From: Zeugodacus cucurbitae
Lineage: Eukaryota; Arthropoda; Insecta; Diptera; Tephritidae
Assembly: GCF_028554725.1 (NCBI RefSeq)
Contig: NC_071670.1
Location: forward strand, 50,457,501-50,521,500
Length of the DNA: 64,000 bases
Reading direction: 5' to 3'
The first letter of the stretch is position 1. Every line of letters starts with the position of its first letter. The notes below the pieces were generated by a model, which did not search any database, was not told the DNA's origin, and worked only from the letters and a program-made list of their open reading frames with translations. A program made the position numbers and the translations under genes. This document shows, piece by piece, positions 11,040 through 23,150 of this stretch.

Positions 11040-12110
11040 TTTCTTGTGCAAAACATTTGCTAAACTTTATGCATACTTCGGCCGCTAAACGCTAAACAAA
11101 TGAACTCGTAACAAAGTTCAGCTTTTACTTGCAGGGTCGTTACGACCTTATGCGCAAATAACTATTAAACTTTACGATTTTCCGATAAGGGCCGCAACGC
11201 CCACCGAATAACCAACCGCGCTGGCAAACGCCATTAACATTTTGCTGTCTCCTGCTGCTCAATCGATTGTTATCGCAACGGTATGGCATTCGTGAAGGTC
11301 CTTCGCCGCGCTACACAATGTCCATATCGGCAAATATGCTCCTGCTTGCCGTTAGCTTACGGATACGGCTACACCGGTGACCATAAAGCGTTGCGTCCGT
11401 CGCATTGCCAAACGATGCGCGACCATTGTGGACGTGTTAAATTAAAATGAATCACCCAAACTTAGCAGCCGCGCCGTGCCGTTAGCTTAGCGAAGACATG
11501 GACGAAAAGCAATTGACGCTGCCCCACGCATTTAGCACATCCTCACCGTTTTGCTGCGTAACGCCCTGCCCCCTCCCATCGTCTGCTTGCCACACGCGCT
11601 TCATTTACATGCAAACCGACGCATCCTTCGATTTGTTCGGCTGTGTTTATATTTGGTTTTTGATTTGGTCCATTCTAATTTGTTTAGCGCTGATTTGGTT
11701 TGGTTTGGCTTCTGCATTCCGACTGCCCTTCCAATTCAATTCTGCTGCCGCAACAACAACAACAGCAAGAGTGTTTTGATTGTGTTGAGTTTAATGTGTT
11801 TCTCTGTTTCGCATTCCGTTTTTGTTTCTGCTTCCACTTCAATTGTGCGCGTGTGTGTGTCAATGCTGATTCGATTTTGACAATGTGGCATGCCACACAC
11901 GCACACACACGCGCCGTTTTATTGCACTTGTTGTGCTGCTTAGCGTTGTTTAATTGCCGGCAGTAAAGTGTTTTTCGTCTTTATTTCTCGTTACATTGCC
12001 GAGAATGAAACTTTAATTGCGCTCATCATCGATTGCTGAACAAGTGGCAACACCAATTGCGTGGATCATAAAAAATTAGTCGATTTAATGTCTGAAGGTC
12101 AAAGCACTTC
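11040..12110. other. GC-richer, non-repetitive block; candidate regulatory DNA
   Basis: Visibly richer in G+C than its AT-rich neighbours, especially 11150-11620, and without transposon signatures. The overlapping frames at 11498-11966 on both strands derive from CA/GT and CAA runs and lack domains. Such islands in fly intergenic DNA are often conserved enhancers or unannotated exons; neither can be shown from this sequence alone. Confidence 0.3.
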
Positions 12111-12956
12111 GCGTTCTTTTATTCTGGCGCAGAAGTAGATGCAATTGATTCGCTTTGTATTTGTTATTTCTGGTATTTAATAAATTATTTAGACAGAGAG
12201 ACTTGAGCTTTTCGCTAACAGTGATTGTTTAGAGTACATCTACCAGTTTTTTTTGTTACGATAGTAAATTTAGTAGGATAACAGAATTTTATATAAAACA
12301 GACAAAACCAAATCGGTAAAGAATAGAGTAGAAAACAGAATTTTAATGAACTAGGTCAGAGCCAGGGGTCAGTAATAAAATCTGTAAAATCTATGATATG
12401 AAAAGGAACTTCATATGAATACATGGCCGGCTAAGTTTATGGCAGGGTCTTAAAGTAATCCACTCCCAATGAACATGCAAAATTTCTTTAGAAATCTTGT
12501 ACGTAAAATGCAATGCTACCTAGAAACCACAAATTTATCGCGAAACATCCGGACGATCGCAACAAATGGATAGATTTGATGGTACAAATATTAAAATTTG
12601 CTAATTTTTGAGCCGTTCTGGTTTAAATTTGGAGACTTTTCACAACTATTTACTAATCAGAGACATCCTTCCTTGTTCAGCTCATTCAAGTTCATTTCCA
12701 ATAACATATAACCAGCTATTGCGGTACCTGCAGAGTAAGTGACCTTGGCACAACCTTGCTGTAATAGTTTATTTTCCTATCATCCGGACCAGATTCCAAC
12801 ATACTGAAACTAAGTCCTACCTAAGTAACCACTGAGGTTAGGTTAGGTGACTCGGACACACAAAAATTTTGTTGTTATGACCTGCGGACTTAGTAAGCGT
12901 GCTATATGTTTTTGGGATAGCTGAATCCGAATCCGAGGTTAATTTAACCCAGGGTT
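12111..12956. other. AT-rich intergenic DNA
   Basis: No gene. A short GAGGTTAGGTTAGG simple run at about 12835-12850. Confidence 0.5.
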
Positions 12957-13115
12957 TTGACATAACCTCAGAAAACTAATATGGCGATAAGCTTAAAAAA
13001 TTCAACGATTTACGAATCCGGGTCGGTTTTTCAAAATTCAAAATAGGAGATCCACATGTCGAACGCTTTTTTGAAAAATTCTTGGGGGGAATCGTGGGTT
13101 CTCGATAAAGTACAC
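12957..13115 (+). repeat. Interspersed repeat family E, copy 2 (fragment)
   Basis: The run TTCAAAATTCAAAATAGGAG-ATCCA-CATG then CGAACGCTTTTTTGAAAAA aligns with TTAAAAATTCAAAATGGCGG-ATCCA-ATATGGCGGACGACTTTTTT at 60210-60262. It lacks the flanking inverted repeats seen around 60119-61216. Confidence 0.5.
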
Positions 13116-13459
13116 ATAGTAAGATCTTTTTTGTGTGGCTGTGTAATTAATAATTCTCTTTCCCTCTAAGTAAGGTCCAGATATCCGTACAGCAACAACA
13201 CAGAAGTTAAAGCAAGGCTTATAGCCTTTTTTCGCGGGAGCTAATTGATCAATTAAACGGCCTCTGTTCGATTAAAACGCTTATTAAGATCGATTTACCA
13301 TACAAAATAAATATATCCATTAATTTTTAATTTAAGTTTAATCGACTTGAAAATGAAATGCAACTCTGTGACAAGGATCGTATTTGTAATTATATATGCG
13401 TACATTGTCTGCTAGTTATTGTTCACGGTATACAACGGTAGATGTCGCTGCTAAAAATA

Positions 13460-13536
13460 GCAAACAGCTGATGAAACTTACAAACTTCTTATGAAAAGCA
13501 AAAACAAAAATGTACAACAGCTGATCGATTATCGAG
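13460..13536. promoter_or_regulatory. Cluster of CAGCTGAT E-box and DRE-like motifs
   Basis: AAACAGCTGAT (13462) and AACAGCTGATCGATTATCGA (13516-13535) lie 54 bp apart. CAGCTGAT-type E-boxes and TATCGATA-like DRE sequences are core motifs of housekeeping promoters in Drosophila. The second site combines an E-box with an imperfect ATCGAT/TATCGA. No coding region follows, so this may be a promoter of a non-coding RNA, a boundary element or chance. Confidence 0.25.
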
Positions 13537-16198
13537 TAAAAGTGCAGTGTAAACGGCAAAACAGGGTTTCTCAATAAAAATTGTGATTCAACAATAAATT
13601 TGGCTGTCTAAAAACGCTATTAAACTCTGTAATAATTAACTCTCAAGAGAAATATCAAACTCATGAAGCTTTAACATTTGAGGACTTAAGTAAATTAAAG
13701 AAGAATACTATTTTAACGAGCATCCTGTCATTTATTTTATTGCTGGAGATAATAAGTAAAAAATATAAATATATTTTATTTATCACACGAAAACAATAGG
13801 AAGCTTTAAAAAAGTTTCCTCTCTTATAAAATAAGAATTAGCTTAAATTAAAGAGCAAAGCTGCTATGATATAGCTGAAAGTTTTAAAATGTACAAAATT
13901 CCACTTCAAATAATTTCATTTAAAGCTATATCAAGCGCACAAATATGAATGAATTATTAGAAATGTAAGTATGATTGCACTTTATTCCAAATTAAAATCC
14001 CACTAACACAAAAATCAGCAAGAAACATACGTTACGTTGGGAAATTGCTTTGCTCAATTAAGCCAAATACAAGCGGCAGTACATAAAAGTAGTAAAAACC
14101 TAGTAGAGAGAGAAACATTTGGAAATTGAGCAATGATATGTTATCTGAGACCAGATCCCGAATGGATAAAACACATTAGTACATAAGATCATCTTCACTT
14201 CGAAGACTTCAGAAAGTGTTAAAGACATCTAAAGACTAGTATGTTTTAGAAGAAGAATCTTTTTGTTTTGACTTGCTGAAAGAGGGGTTGAAATCTGCTT
14301 AAGAACTATAAATGAATATGTTTTCCTATCTCTTTGAAATATGAGCTAAAGAACTTATGTGATGCCTTTCATAAAGACATCATTATTTATGTTATACCTT
14401 CCACTTCCTGAAACTCCACTTTAATCGAACTAGAATAGTTAGATTATTTCTTTTTGTAAGTTATATGTACTGAGTTTCTCAGGACGATAATGAACTTATA
14501 AAAGTATCTCTATATTCGGAAGTTATTGAAAAGTTTGAAAAGCTCCGCACAAACACTCCCGAAAGCTTTTAGAAGTGCTTTTGAATGTAAGATATCTTCC
14601 GCGTGTACAAATTTCGATCTTTCTGATATGCTTTTAGATTCCATTTGCTTGGAAACAGCTTTAAACGGTGGAATTTTTAATAATGATTAACCACTCATAG
14701 ATCTAGAGATTTTTGAAAGCTTTCCATATAATTTATAAATGATCATTTTAAATTGTTATGATGCTATGAGTGTTAATATTTTTACTCTTCCAAATTTCTA
14801 GAGAACCTAATAAAAAAGGCCTATAGGATTTCTGAAAGCACCTAAACCCCAACTAGTTTCATTTCAGGGAAAGCTTTCACTACTACTTTTTTCTCCACTC
14901 CTACATTGTATTTAGCACAGAAGAACACGCTCAGCCATACAATCTAACTCGTGCATATAATAAATGTATTTGTCAGCAACACATGCAATAAATTCCGAAA
15001 TAAATAGACGAAAATTCATTGCAGTCAATAGCAAATCGGTTTAGCCATTTTGTTATTTCACTCGATTTTCATTCATTCCGTCCACCCTACCCTCTTTCCA
15101 GCATTTTTCGTGCAGATTTGTTGGCATAAAAAGTGAACGGGCAATATATTGCTACAACTATCGAACATTATTCCAAGTTCCGGTTGCTGCTGCTGCGCGC
15201 GCGCTCCCAAATCCAAATGCGTTTGTTGCCAGTGTTGCCATGCTGCTGCTTATTAATTATGCAAACACATATATTCACGTGTAAATGTGTCAAATGTCAG
15301 CGTTTGCAATGAGGGTACAAATGGCCAATGTCGAACAACAAACGATGAAGGCAACAAAAACACAACACACAAGTGTACAGCAACAACAACATTCGCCCCA
15401 ATGCTGTAATGACAAATAAGATTTTATACAAACTTGACATTGCAATAAATAACAGACAGATGGCAACCATTGCAAGCATAACAATATTACACAATTCAAT
15501 TCCCACCGTTGCGCCGACGAACACACATTTGTTCGAAATGGAAATTTTCTGCACAAATTGCGCTTCAATTGCCAGTAAATGTTTTATGTGCGACAAAACG
15601 CTTCTAATTAAAAAATCATTAAACACCGTAAAATATATGCGAGAATAAAAGCAGAAAAGAAAACAACGACACAAATCAGGATTAAATGTGTAAATAAGAA
15701 ATGAACGCAAACAACAACAAAACAACAAATGTTGTTGATCATTAAAAAATTCCATATTTCACATTGAAAAAATGCATATTACGGTTGAATGATTGATGAG
15801 CACCGGTTTAATAGCATGCAAATATTGCTCGCAAACACAAACAGATTTGCATTTCACAAAGCCATTTGGATGTGTGTGCAATTTGTTGGAAAAGCTGATC
15901 TACTTATTTGTATTTCTGCATGACTCTTTACTTTGCAGCTTTTCGGAGATTTTGGCTTGACAGTAAATAGTAGTTGTCACATAAAAATTCAATGAAATTT
16001 TGATGAAAAATCAGAAATAATTTGGCTTGTGTGTTTTTGACAAATTTGAAAAAAAAATATGCATATGTTGTGAGATTCTACGCTTGCTTATTTTGTTAAT
16101 ACAGAACACAGTTAATTGGCTTTGACAGATTCAAGACTTCTCTATGTTTAAACATGGCTATCGTCCTTGATTGAATCCGAAGCAATGAAGCATGCCAA
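13537..16198. other. Long intergenic stretch, CAA-rich in its second half
   Basis: 13540-15150 is AT-rich with nothing recognised. 15160-15760 has TGCTGCTGC, GCGCGCGC and CAACAACAA runs which produce overlapping low-complexity frames on both strands (15290-15755). No gene is supported. Confidence 0.5.
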
Positions 16199-16650
16199 CT
16201 TAAGGGGGTCATTCATTGTGATGGAATCAATAATTTTTTTAAATCGGTAGTATAGTGACATTTTTAGAAATTCGAAATAGTTTTAAAGATATAGCAGTTA
16301 GAAGACAGAGCTGTGCGAAGCGCTCAGTAGGCTGCTGGAAATTTCGTTTTTCTCAGAACTATGTTTTTCAAATGTTCCTCCATCCAATCTCAAAAATGGC
16401 TTGACCGTATGCCTCGAAATTTGTTGGGCCCCACAGCACATTTAAACGTATAGTAAGCTTCATTCTCAATAAAAGTTTTTCAAAATCGATCATTTATATC
16501 AAAAAACTAAACAAAAAATGGATAACTCGCAATTTGTTTCAAATGTCTACCAAAAGTCCATTTTTTTGGTATATTCACTTGATCGTAGTGTGTTTCATGC
16601 ATTTAAGCTTACAGATTAAAATGCCGTTAACTATTTTTGTTTACGATACA
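16199..16650 (+). repeat. Repeat family C, copy 2 (TTAA/GGGGG-ended)
   Basis: Begins TTAAGGGGGTCATTCATTGT and matches the two outer parts of 1113-1648 in reverse orientation. This copy is uninterrupted, so it shows what the family looks like without the LINE. The right limit is estimated from where similarity to copy 1 ends (near TTTACGATACACC). No open frame. Confidence 0.6.
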
Positions 16651-17881
16651 CCAATCAACCATCGTGGAGGAAGAGCGAGCCCATTTTTTTGAAGCGGAGG
16701 CTTAAACTACACTTAAAGGTCCTCGAAAAAGTATTAGATTGGCAGAATAATAAAAAAAAACATTCAGTTCCTAGAATAATCACCGGGGCACTGTTGAAAA
16801 AGCTGATTCCAAAGATTGGGTCAATTGCTTTAATTTTGTATCAACCTGTTTTATACCATTAATATATTGTTAAGCGCATAAAACTCCAATGGGCCATGTC
16901 CTAAGTATGGAAGACGGTAGACAACGGAAGCAAAGACGCCCCCGCATCCAATGGAAGCCTGCACTTGGGATGAACAACTTTTTTCTCGGCCCAGATCGAC
17001 CCACTATTGTAGTGCCAAATAGAGGATGAAGTTATATAATAATTTTTTAGTTGCTATAATGGTTGTTTAATAAGACCTCAAAGGAAAAATACGATTACTT
17101 TGTTCTAACTCCCAGAATTAGTTATCAAACTTTTTTTGGGGATCCAAACTCGTATAACTCCTTAATTAATATGAGACTTCAATTAAACTAGATAAGAGAA
17201 TAGCATGAAACTAGCAACTACCATGGAGCACAGCTATTAGTTCAGCAACCCCAGTTTCTAGATTATCACGTTGTTCTCATCTTATGATCTTTACTTCCAG
17301 AAATATACTGCTATTATCAAAATCACAGAGCATATGTCTTTACACTCGTAGTAAAAATAAAATTACTCAAAGTGGCAGCGCTTTCCAATGTTGTAATTAA
17401 CGGCATATAAAAGATGATAAACTTTTAATTTACTTCGGTGTATCCGAAAATGAAAATTATCGAACAGAGAGATAATGATTATTGGGTCAAAATCATATAC
17501 CAACATTAATGTTTGATTACAGTTCCTCTCTCCAGCAACTCAAAAACATCTCAGCAGATATTGTTAACGTATTCCCTTACGAAGCACGATTTTTTGTTGA
17601 ATATTATTTAAGAGTGAAGATTTATCTTTTCTAATTTATAGCTCGATAGGGGACATATTTTTTTTCTTGTATTATAAGTGAAATTGACGATGAATATGAT
17701 CTGTGATATATGGTGGATACAAATTAGGTCTTTAAACTGTATTTTTTTTTAAATAGTGATTCTATAAATTTAAAGTAGATCAATCTCAATTGCATTTATT
17801 TGTATATTTATTTTCTAACAAAATAGTTTCTTATATATTCATTAGTTGAGAGTAAAATCAAGAGCTTGAGCTAAACTATTA
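16651..17881. other. AT-rich intergenic DNA
   Basis: No coding region or recognised repeat. Confidence 0.5.
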
Positions 17882-18545
17882 AGGGCTATACCAGTGTGAC
17901 ATTTTTAAAAAAAATCGATTTTTTTATTTTTGCTTATTCGATAGTTTATGTTTACAAAAATATCCTGTGAAAGCGGTAAGATCTGAATAGTTTTTGAATG
18001 GCAGCGTTCTAAAGAGCGATCGCTCGCAGGTATAAGCTGCTATAGTTGAAACTTTAAACGCATTTTTCTTGAAAAGACATTTCTCAAAATACCAGACTTC
18101 ATAACTCAACGAGAAGAAACTTCAAATTGAAACTGACTATTCTTGAATATATTTACTATACAATGACCTACGATTTTTGATTTGTTGAAAATTTTAAGTT
18201 TGGCATTAAAAAAACTACCATTTTTTTCCCTAAAAAAGCGAAATTTTCTTTCAGAACTACGGCATTTTGTTAATTTTTGGTATTTTTCAATAATCACATG
18301 TCATTGTATAGGGAATATCTTCAACTTTAATAACGTTTTTAAATTTTTGTGTTTTAGTTACTCATTCGTCCGGAATCATGTCAGCAGTTTGGGGAACTTT
18401 TTTTGGCACCTACCAAGACAGTCCATAACTCTGTTCCTCTTTAATATTTTTGTACAAAAAAACTTAAAATATGGCTGAAAATATATTTTATACTGTCCAA
18501 GAAACTTCGAAAAATTCGATCGAGGGTTACACTGACCCTTAAAGC
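17882..18545. repeat. Probable MITE with inverted ends (TTAAGGG)
   Basis: Left end TTAAGGGCTATACCAGTGTG and right end reverse complement TTTAAGGGTCAGTGTAACCC are related if a short gap is allowed. CTATACAATGAC (about 18159) recurs inverted as GTCATTGTATAG (about 18300), giving a foldback core. No transposase; the small frames inside are AT-driven. Confidence 0.4.
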
Positions 18546-18700
18546 TAACAAAAATCCTTTTTAATTTGACCTGTAACAAAAGTGGCAAACGACAGTGAAA
18601 TAGTCAGACGTGTGAACAAATTCTTATGAGTGCTCAAATACATGTCTAGAGCTTCTACAAAAGTTTATCTTCGGCATTCCAGTTTCATATACCAATTTTT
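18546..18700. other. Short spacer between repeats
   Basis: AT-rich, no recognised feature. Confidence 0.5.
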
Positions 18701-19788
18701 ATACTCTCGCAACCTGTTGCACAGAGTATTATAGTTTTGTTCACTTAACGGTTGTTTGTGTCACCAAGAAATATAAGAGTTAGATATGGGGTTATATATA
18801 TATAAATGATCAGGATGACGAGTGGATTTGAAATCCGGATGTCTGTCCGTCCGTCTGTCCGTCTGTCCGTATATAAACCAAACTTTCTGCAGTCGTTTAT
18901 TTTAGCCATTTCCTTATACAGTTTAAAAATTAAAGAAATCGGGTAATAACCACGCCCACGGTTGAAAATTACTAAAAGTGGGTTAACTCCCTAACGAAAA
19001 ACGTCAGAAAAACCAAATTTTACATAAGAAATGAAAGAAGGAAGCTGATTGAGATTTTTTTACAAAATGGAAAATGGGCGTGGCGTCGCCCACTTATGGG
19101 TCAAAAACCATATCTCAAGAACTATTCGACCGATTTCAATGAAATTCGGTGGAATATGGGCGAAATCGGTTCACAACTACGTCTACTTCCCATATAACTC
19201 AATTTTGAATTCTATCTGATTCGTTCACTTTATAATGTATTCATAAGGAACCAATGAAGCTAGCGGAATAAAACTTTACACAAATACTGTATTTGAGCTG
19301 TGACATCACTTGTGGAAAAATTGTCAAAATCGGACCATGACTTTTCAAGGCCCCTGATATCGAACATGAAGAACTCAGTGCCTAAGGTTAATTTTTCACC
19401 GAAAATATAGGTAAATCCCTTAGATATTTTAATGTAATTCATTCCCTCTGAATTTTTTTCTTATAACAGTTTCTCTCTGTACCTGAAATGGTAATGGTAA
19501 ATCAGGTCATAACTACCCCCAGATCCCATATACCTAATTATAAGTAATATTAAATTAAGTGAGCGTATAGTCTTTGATACATTGTATCTTGGTGGTGAAA
19601 ATGAGTGAAATCGGTTTAGGAATTACCTCAGTCCCCATATAATATTTATGATGATTTTCGTTATTCTATTGAACTTTATGCCGAATATGTGGGTCAAATC
19701 GTTTGTTATATTAATAAATTTAAATAAATAAATTGCGAGAGTATAAAATGTTCGGTTACACCCGAACTTAGCCCTTCCTTACTTGTTT
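18701..19788 (+). repeat. Long interspersed repeat family A, most complete copy
   Basis: Starts ATACTCTCGCAACCTGTTGC and ends near TTGCGAGAGTATAAAATGTT...CCCTTCCTTACTTGTT, so ATACTCTCGCAA appears inverted near the right end. A GTCTGTCCGTCCGTCTGTCC microsatellite lies near 18840-18870. Partial copies are at 21985-23150, 28978-29522, 32825-33345, 36960-37260 and 49564-49930. No coding frame is conserved, so it is a non-autonomous or non-coding transposon part. I recall similar sequence as common in higher flies (memory, not searched). Confidence 0.7.
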
Positions 19789-21984
19789 ATTTATACACAC
19801 GAATGTGTGTATTAGTGAATTCATGCATATGAAAGTCATGTTGAATGAAAATTTTAAGAAATTCCTCGAAATTGTTTATGCAATCCTGCTGTGTGTAAAT
19901 ATAACATCTGGTTGCATTTGATTTTTAACTTTAGGCTGTTTACTTACTTTTGGTCAGCTTTAGGAATGGGTGGCTTACTTAAATACATAGCTGACTAACT
20001 TTTTTATATACTTTATGTTGGGAATCTTGTGCAATAAAGTCTTAATATGGATAAACATCTGAAGGGACGATGAACAATAATGAAATATGAACTATATTTG
20101 AGAAACCTATTTTCTACAAGTGTATATTCCCTTACTCTATATTGAATGAGATTTCTTCAATTGCGTGACATTTATTGGTCATGTATCCATTTCACTCTGC
20201 CACACATTTGTGAAGCTTTTGTTGAGAGCATCCTTTGTTACCTGACACAATTCACGGCATGTCAAATATCAACACAAACACAAACAATTTGTTGCCAAAA
20301 GAATTTAAACGTTTTAAACTGTGCTTGAATGCAATCACTGCTGCGAAAATCAATTTCAACTATGTTGCATGCCACAAATGCATACACACCCACCACACAC
20401 ACATACACACATTTCGTGTGACATTCGAGCAAAAATAACAACAACAAGTGCAAACACAAACACAAATACGAAGATGACGCCAACTCAAATACACGCACAC
20501 AAATAATGCACGAGTGGCACACACGCATCCATGCAAGCGGAGGAAAAGTTAAAGCATACACTTAGGCGTTGCAAATCTGAAATGTGCATTAAAATGTCAG
20601 ACCTGGTCAGGTGCATTGCCATCAAACGGCATAAAGTAGACACTTGTATGGTGCAAGCAACGAGTGCTGCAGCAACATCAAAAACAATGGCAATAAGCAA
20701 TGAATGTGGTAATGACAACAACAACAATAACAGCAACAGCAACAACAGAAATGCAAAGGCAAATCGTAAGGTAAATATGCCTCAGAAAATGCAAGCGAGT
20801 GCCAACACCAAAGGAGAGGAGTGGCATCACGACCGGTAATGCATTGCGTGTATCTTTACGACACCAGTGCAAATCTGAGTACAACAACAGCAAATGTGCT
20901 CAGCTCAGTTGATCCTGTCACGTAAGCAGAAGCCGAAAAGTGTTGAGACTATTGTATGTTAAACTGAGCTTGGTTTAGCTTTGATGAAATGGAATAGGAT
21001 AGGAAATCCCAAAATGTCAGAAATCAATAGAGACCGTTAGATTAAATGATAGAGGGCGTATCTGCATACGAAGAGAAATATTTTGTGGGATATACATATG
21101 TATGTGGTTATGAAAATTCGAAGTTGACTGTTGAGACAAGTTCTTGTGCTGGATTATCTGGGCCAATCATTCATTATAAGGATATAAAGTGTCAAAATTA
21201 AATAAATATCGGAATTTCACATTTTTATTGATTTATAGAAATCGATTTTTGGGGTCTTAGTGGAAGAGGTTCTCTAAATGGGTTATTTGTTGTTTGTAAG
21301 ATAGTTTTGAACTACTTCCTATTGACCATTTCTGGCATCTTCTTAATGACTACACCTGACTAGAGTCTATTGAAATCGCAAAAGTTAAAGCTATATTTAT
21401 TATATATAAAATACTATTTCATACATTAAATATATTGATATATAAGAGATGATTCACTCAAAAACTTATAATTATAATTTCTCGACTTTCTTCAGCTCAT
21501 TAACATATGTATACTGTCGATATGCTTAAACTTAATATCAGCAATATTGTTATAACTTCTAGCCACATTAGGGACATTAGGGACATACATAGAAATACAT
21601 CATTCTCATTTCCCTTTGAAATGGACGCAAATTTCCTTAAAAGTTCTTATGAACTTTAGTACCATTATACAATTTCCTTTTAAAGTTCCGCGAGAACGGA
21701 AATTCTAAGGGAATATATTTGATGTTTTCGTTTTATTGGAGTACCTACGTTTCGACTTCGTTTTGTAACACCATTCCATATTATTTTGCAGTTATGCAGA
21801 CAAGAATCCTCTGTGTATGAGTTTTAAGATACCTTGCTCACATACATTTTCAAAATATTGATACAAGTGCAAATCCATTCCGTTGACTTTGGTTCTACGC
21901 AATAGAAAAACCTTGTATAACCGAAAGACGAAGATTGAAGAAGAAATATTTTTTATCAGGGTTGATAACTCCGTATGAAGCACA
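19789..21984. other. Intergenic DNA, CA-rich and CAA-rich in the middle
   Basis: 20200-20940 contains CACACACATACACACA and CAACAACAACAATAAC runs. These cause overlapping frames on both strands (20146-20893) without domains. The rest is AT-rich with nothing recognised. Confidence 0.5.
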
Positions 21985-23150
21985 ACGGAAAGGTAACCCT
22001 AGGCACTGAGTTCTTTATGTTCGATATATCGGGCTTTGAAAAGTTATACGATTTCGAGAATTTTTTCCACAAGTGATGCAATAATTCAAATACAGTATTT
22101 GTGTAAAATTTTATTCAGCTATCTTCATCGGTTCCTTATGTATGTATGTATGTGATTGGCGTTCAACCGTTTAGCCCGTTATAGCCGAATCGATGAGAGC
22201 GCGCCACTCCTCTCTTTCCTTCGCAGTTCGGCCCCAGCTGGAGATTCCAAGTATAACCAGGTCGCTCTCCACCTGGTCCCTCCAACGAAGTGGAGGCCTT
22301 CCGCTTCCTCGGCTTCCTCCGGCGGGTACTGCATCGAACACTTTCAGAGCTGGAGTGTTTTCGTCCATTCGGACAACATGACCTAGCCAGCGTAGCCGCT
22401 GTCTTTTTATTCGCTGAACTATGTCAATGTCGTCGTATAACTCGTACAGCTCATCGTTCCATCGTCTGCGGTATTCGCCGTTGCCAATGTTCTGAGGTTT
22501 GTAAATCTTGCGCGAAATTTTCCTCACGAAAACTCCTAGAGTCGTCTCATTTGATGTTGACATCGTCCAATCTTCTGCACCATAAAGCAGGGCGGGAATG
22601 ATAAGCGACTTGTAGAGTTTGATTTTGGTTCAATTGCCTACTCAGTCCAAAGTAGCACCTGTTGGCAAGAGTGATTCTGCGCTGGATTTCGAGGCTGAAA
22701 TTATTGGTGTTGTTGATACTGGTTCCCAGGTATACGAAATTATCTACAACTTCGAAGTTATGGCTGTCAACAGTGACGTGGGAGCCAAGACGCGTGTTCG
22801 CCGACTGTTTGCTTGATGACAGGAGATATTTCGTCTTGTCCTCATTCACCTCCAGACCCATTCGCTTTGCCTCCTTATCCATGCGGGAAGCAGAACAAAC
22901 AACAACAGGAAACAGGAAGCGCGGTAGTTGCTTCCGATGATATCAATATCATCGGCAGCAGCTGTACACTCTTGTAGAAGATTGTACCTTCTTCGGTTCC
23001 TTATGTATACATTATAAAGTTGACGAATCATCTATTTCATCTATTTTTCAACCGTGTTGTTAAGAGAGTAATATGTACCAAGTTTCATTGAAATCGGTCG
23101 AGTAGTTCCTGATCATGGTTTTTGACCATAAGTGAGCGACGCACGCCCAT
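21985..23150 (-). repeat. Family A copy 2, split by a LINE
   Basis: 21985-22143 and 23009-23150 match consecutive parts of family A in reverse orientation (GGCACTGAGTTCTT, AAATACAGTATTTGTGT, then TTTCATTGAAATCGGTCGAG). The 849 bp between them are the LINE. The A sequence duplicated at the break is TCGGTTCCTTATGTAT. Confidence 0.8.
22144..22992 (-). mobile_element. 5'-truncated non-LTR retrotransposon (LINE) with 16-bp target duplication
   Basis: Reads on the - strand as the C-terminal part of an endonuclease/reverse-transcriptase polyprotein. One frame (22882 down to about 22620) carries GLEVNEDKTKYLL and VYLGTSINN, the end of the RT palm/thumb region. A second frame (22563 to 22171) carries RIKRQRLRWLGHVVRM and the usual basic C-terminal tail. 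A frameshift separates them, so no function remains. The 3' end, on the left, is a short ATGT/ACAT microsatellite tail, as in RTE-type LINEs. The element is bounded by a perfect 16-bp direct repeat at 22128-22143 and 22993-23008. Clade is not certain. Confidence 0.85.

Noticed and set aside
15290..15755. Frames of 91-152 codons on both strands
   Set aside because: Driven by CAACAACAA and AT-rich sequence; no homologous motif seen.
22156..22940. + strand frames over the LINE
   Set aside because: Shadows of the - strand reverse-transcriptase remnant.
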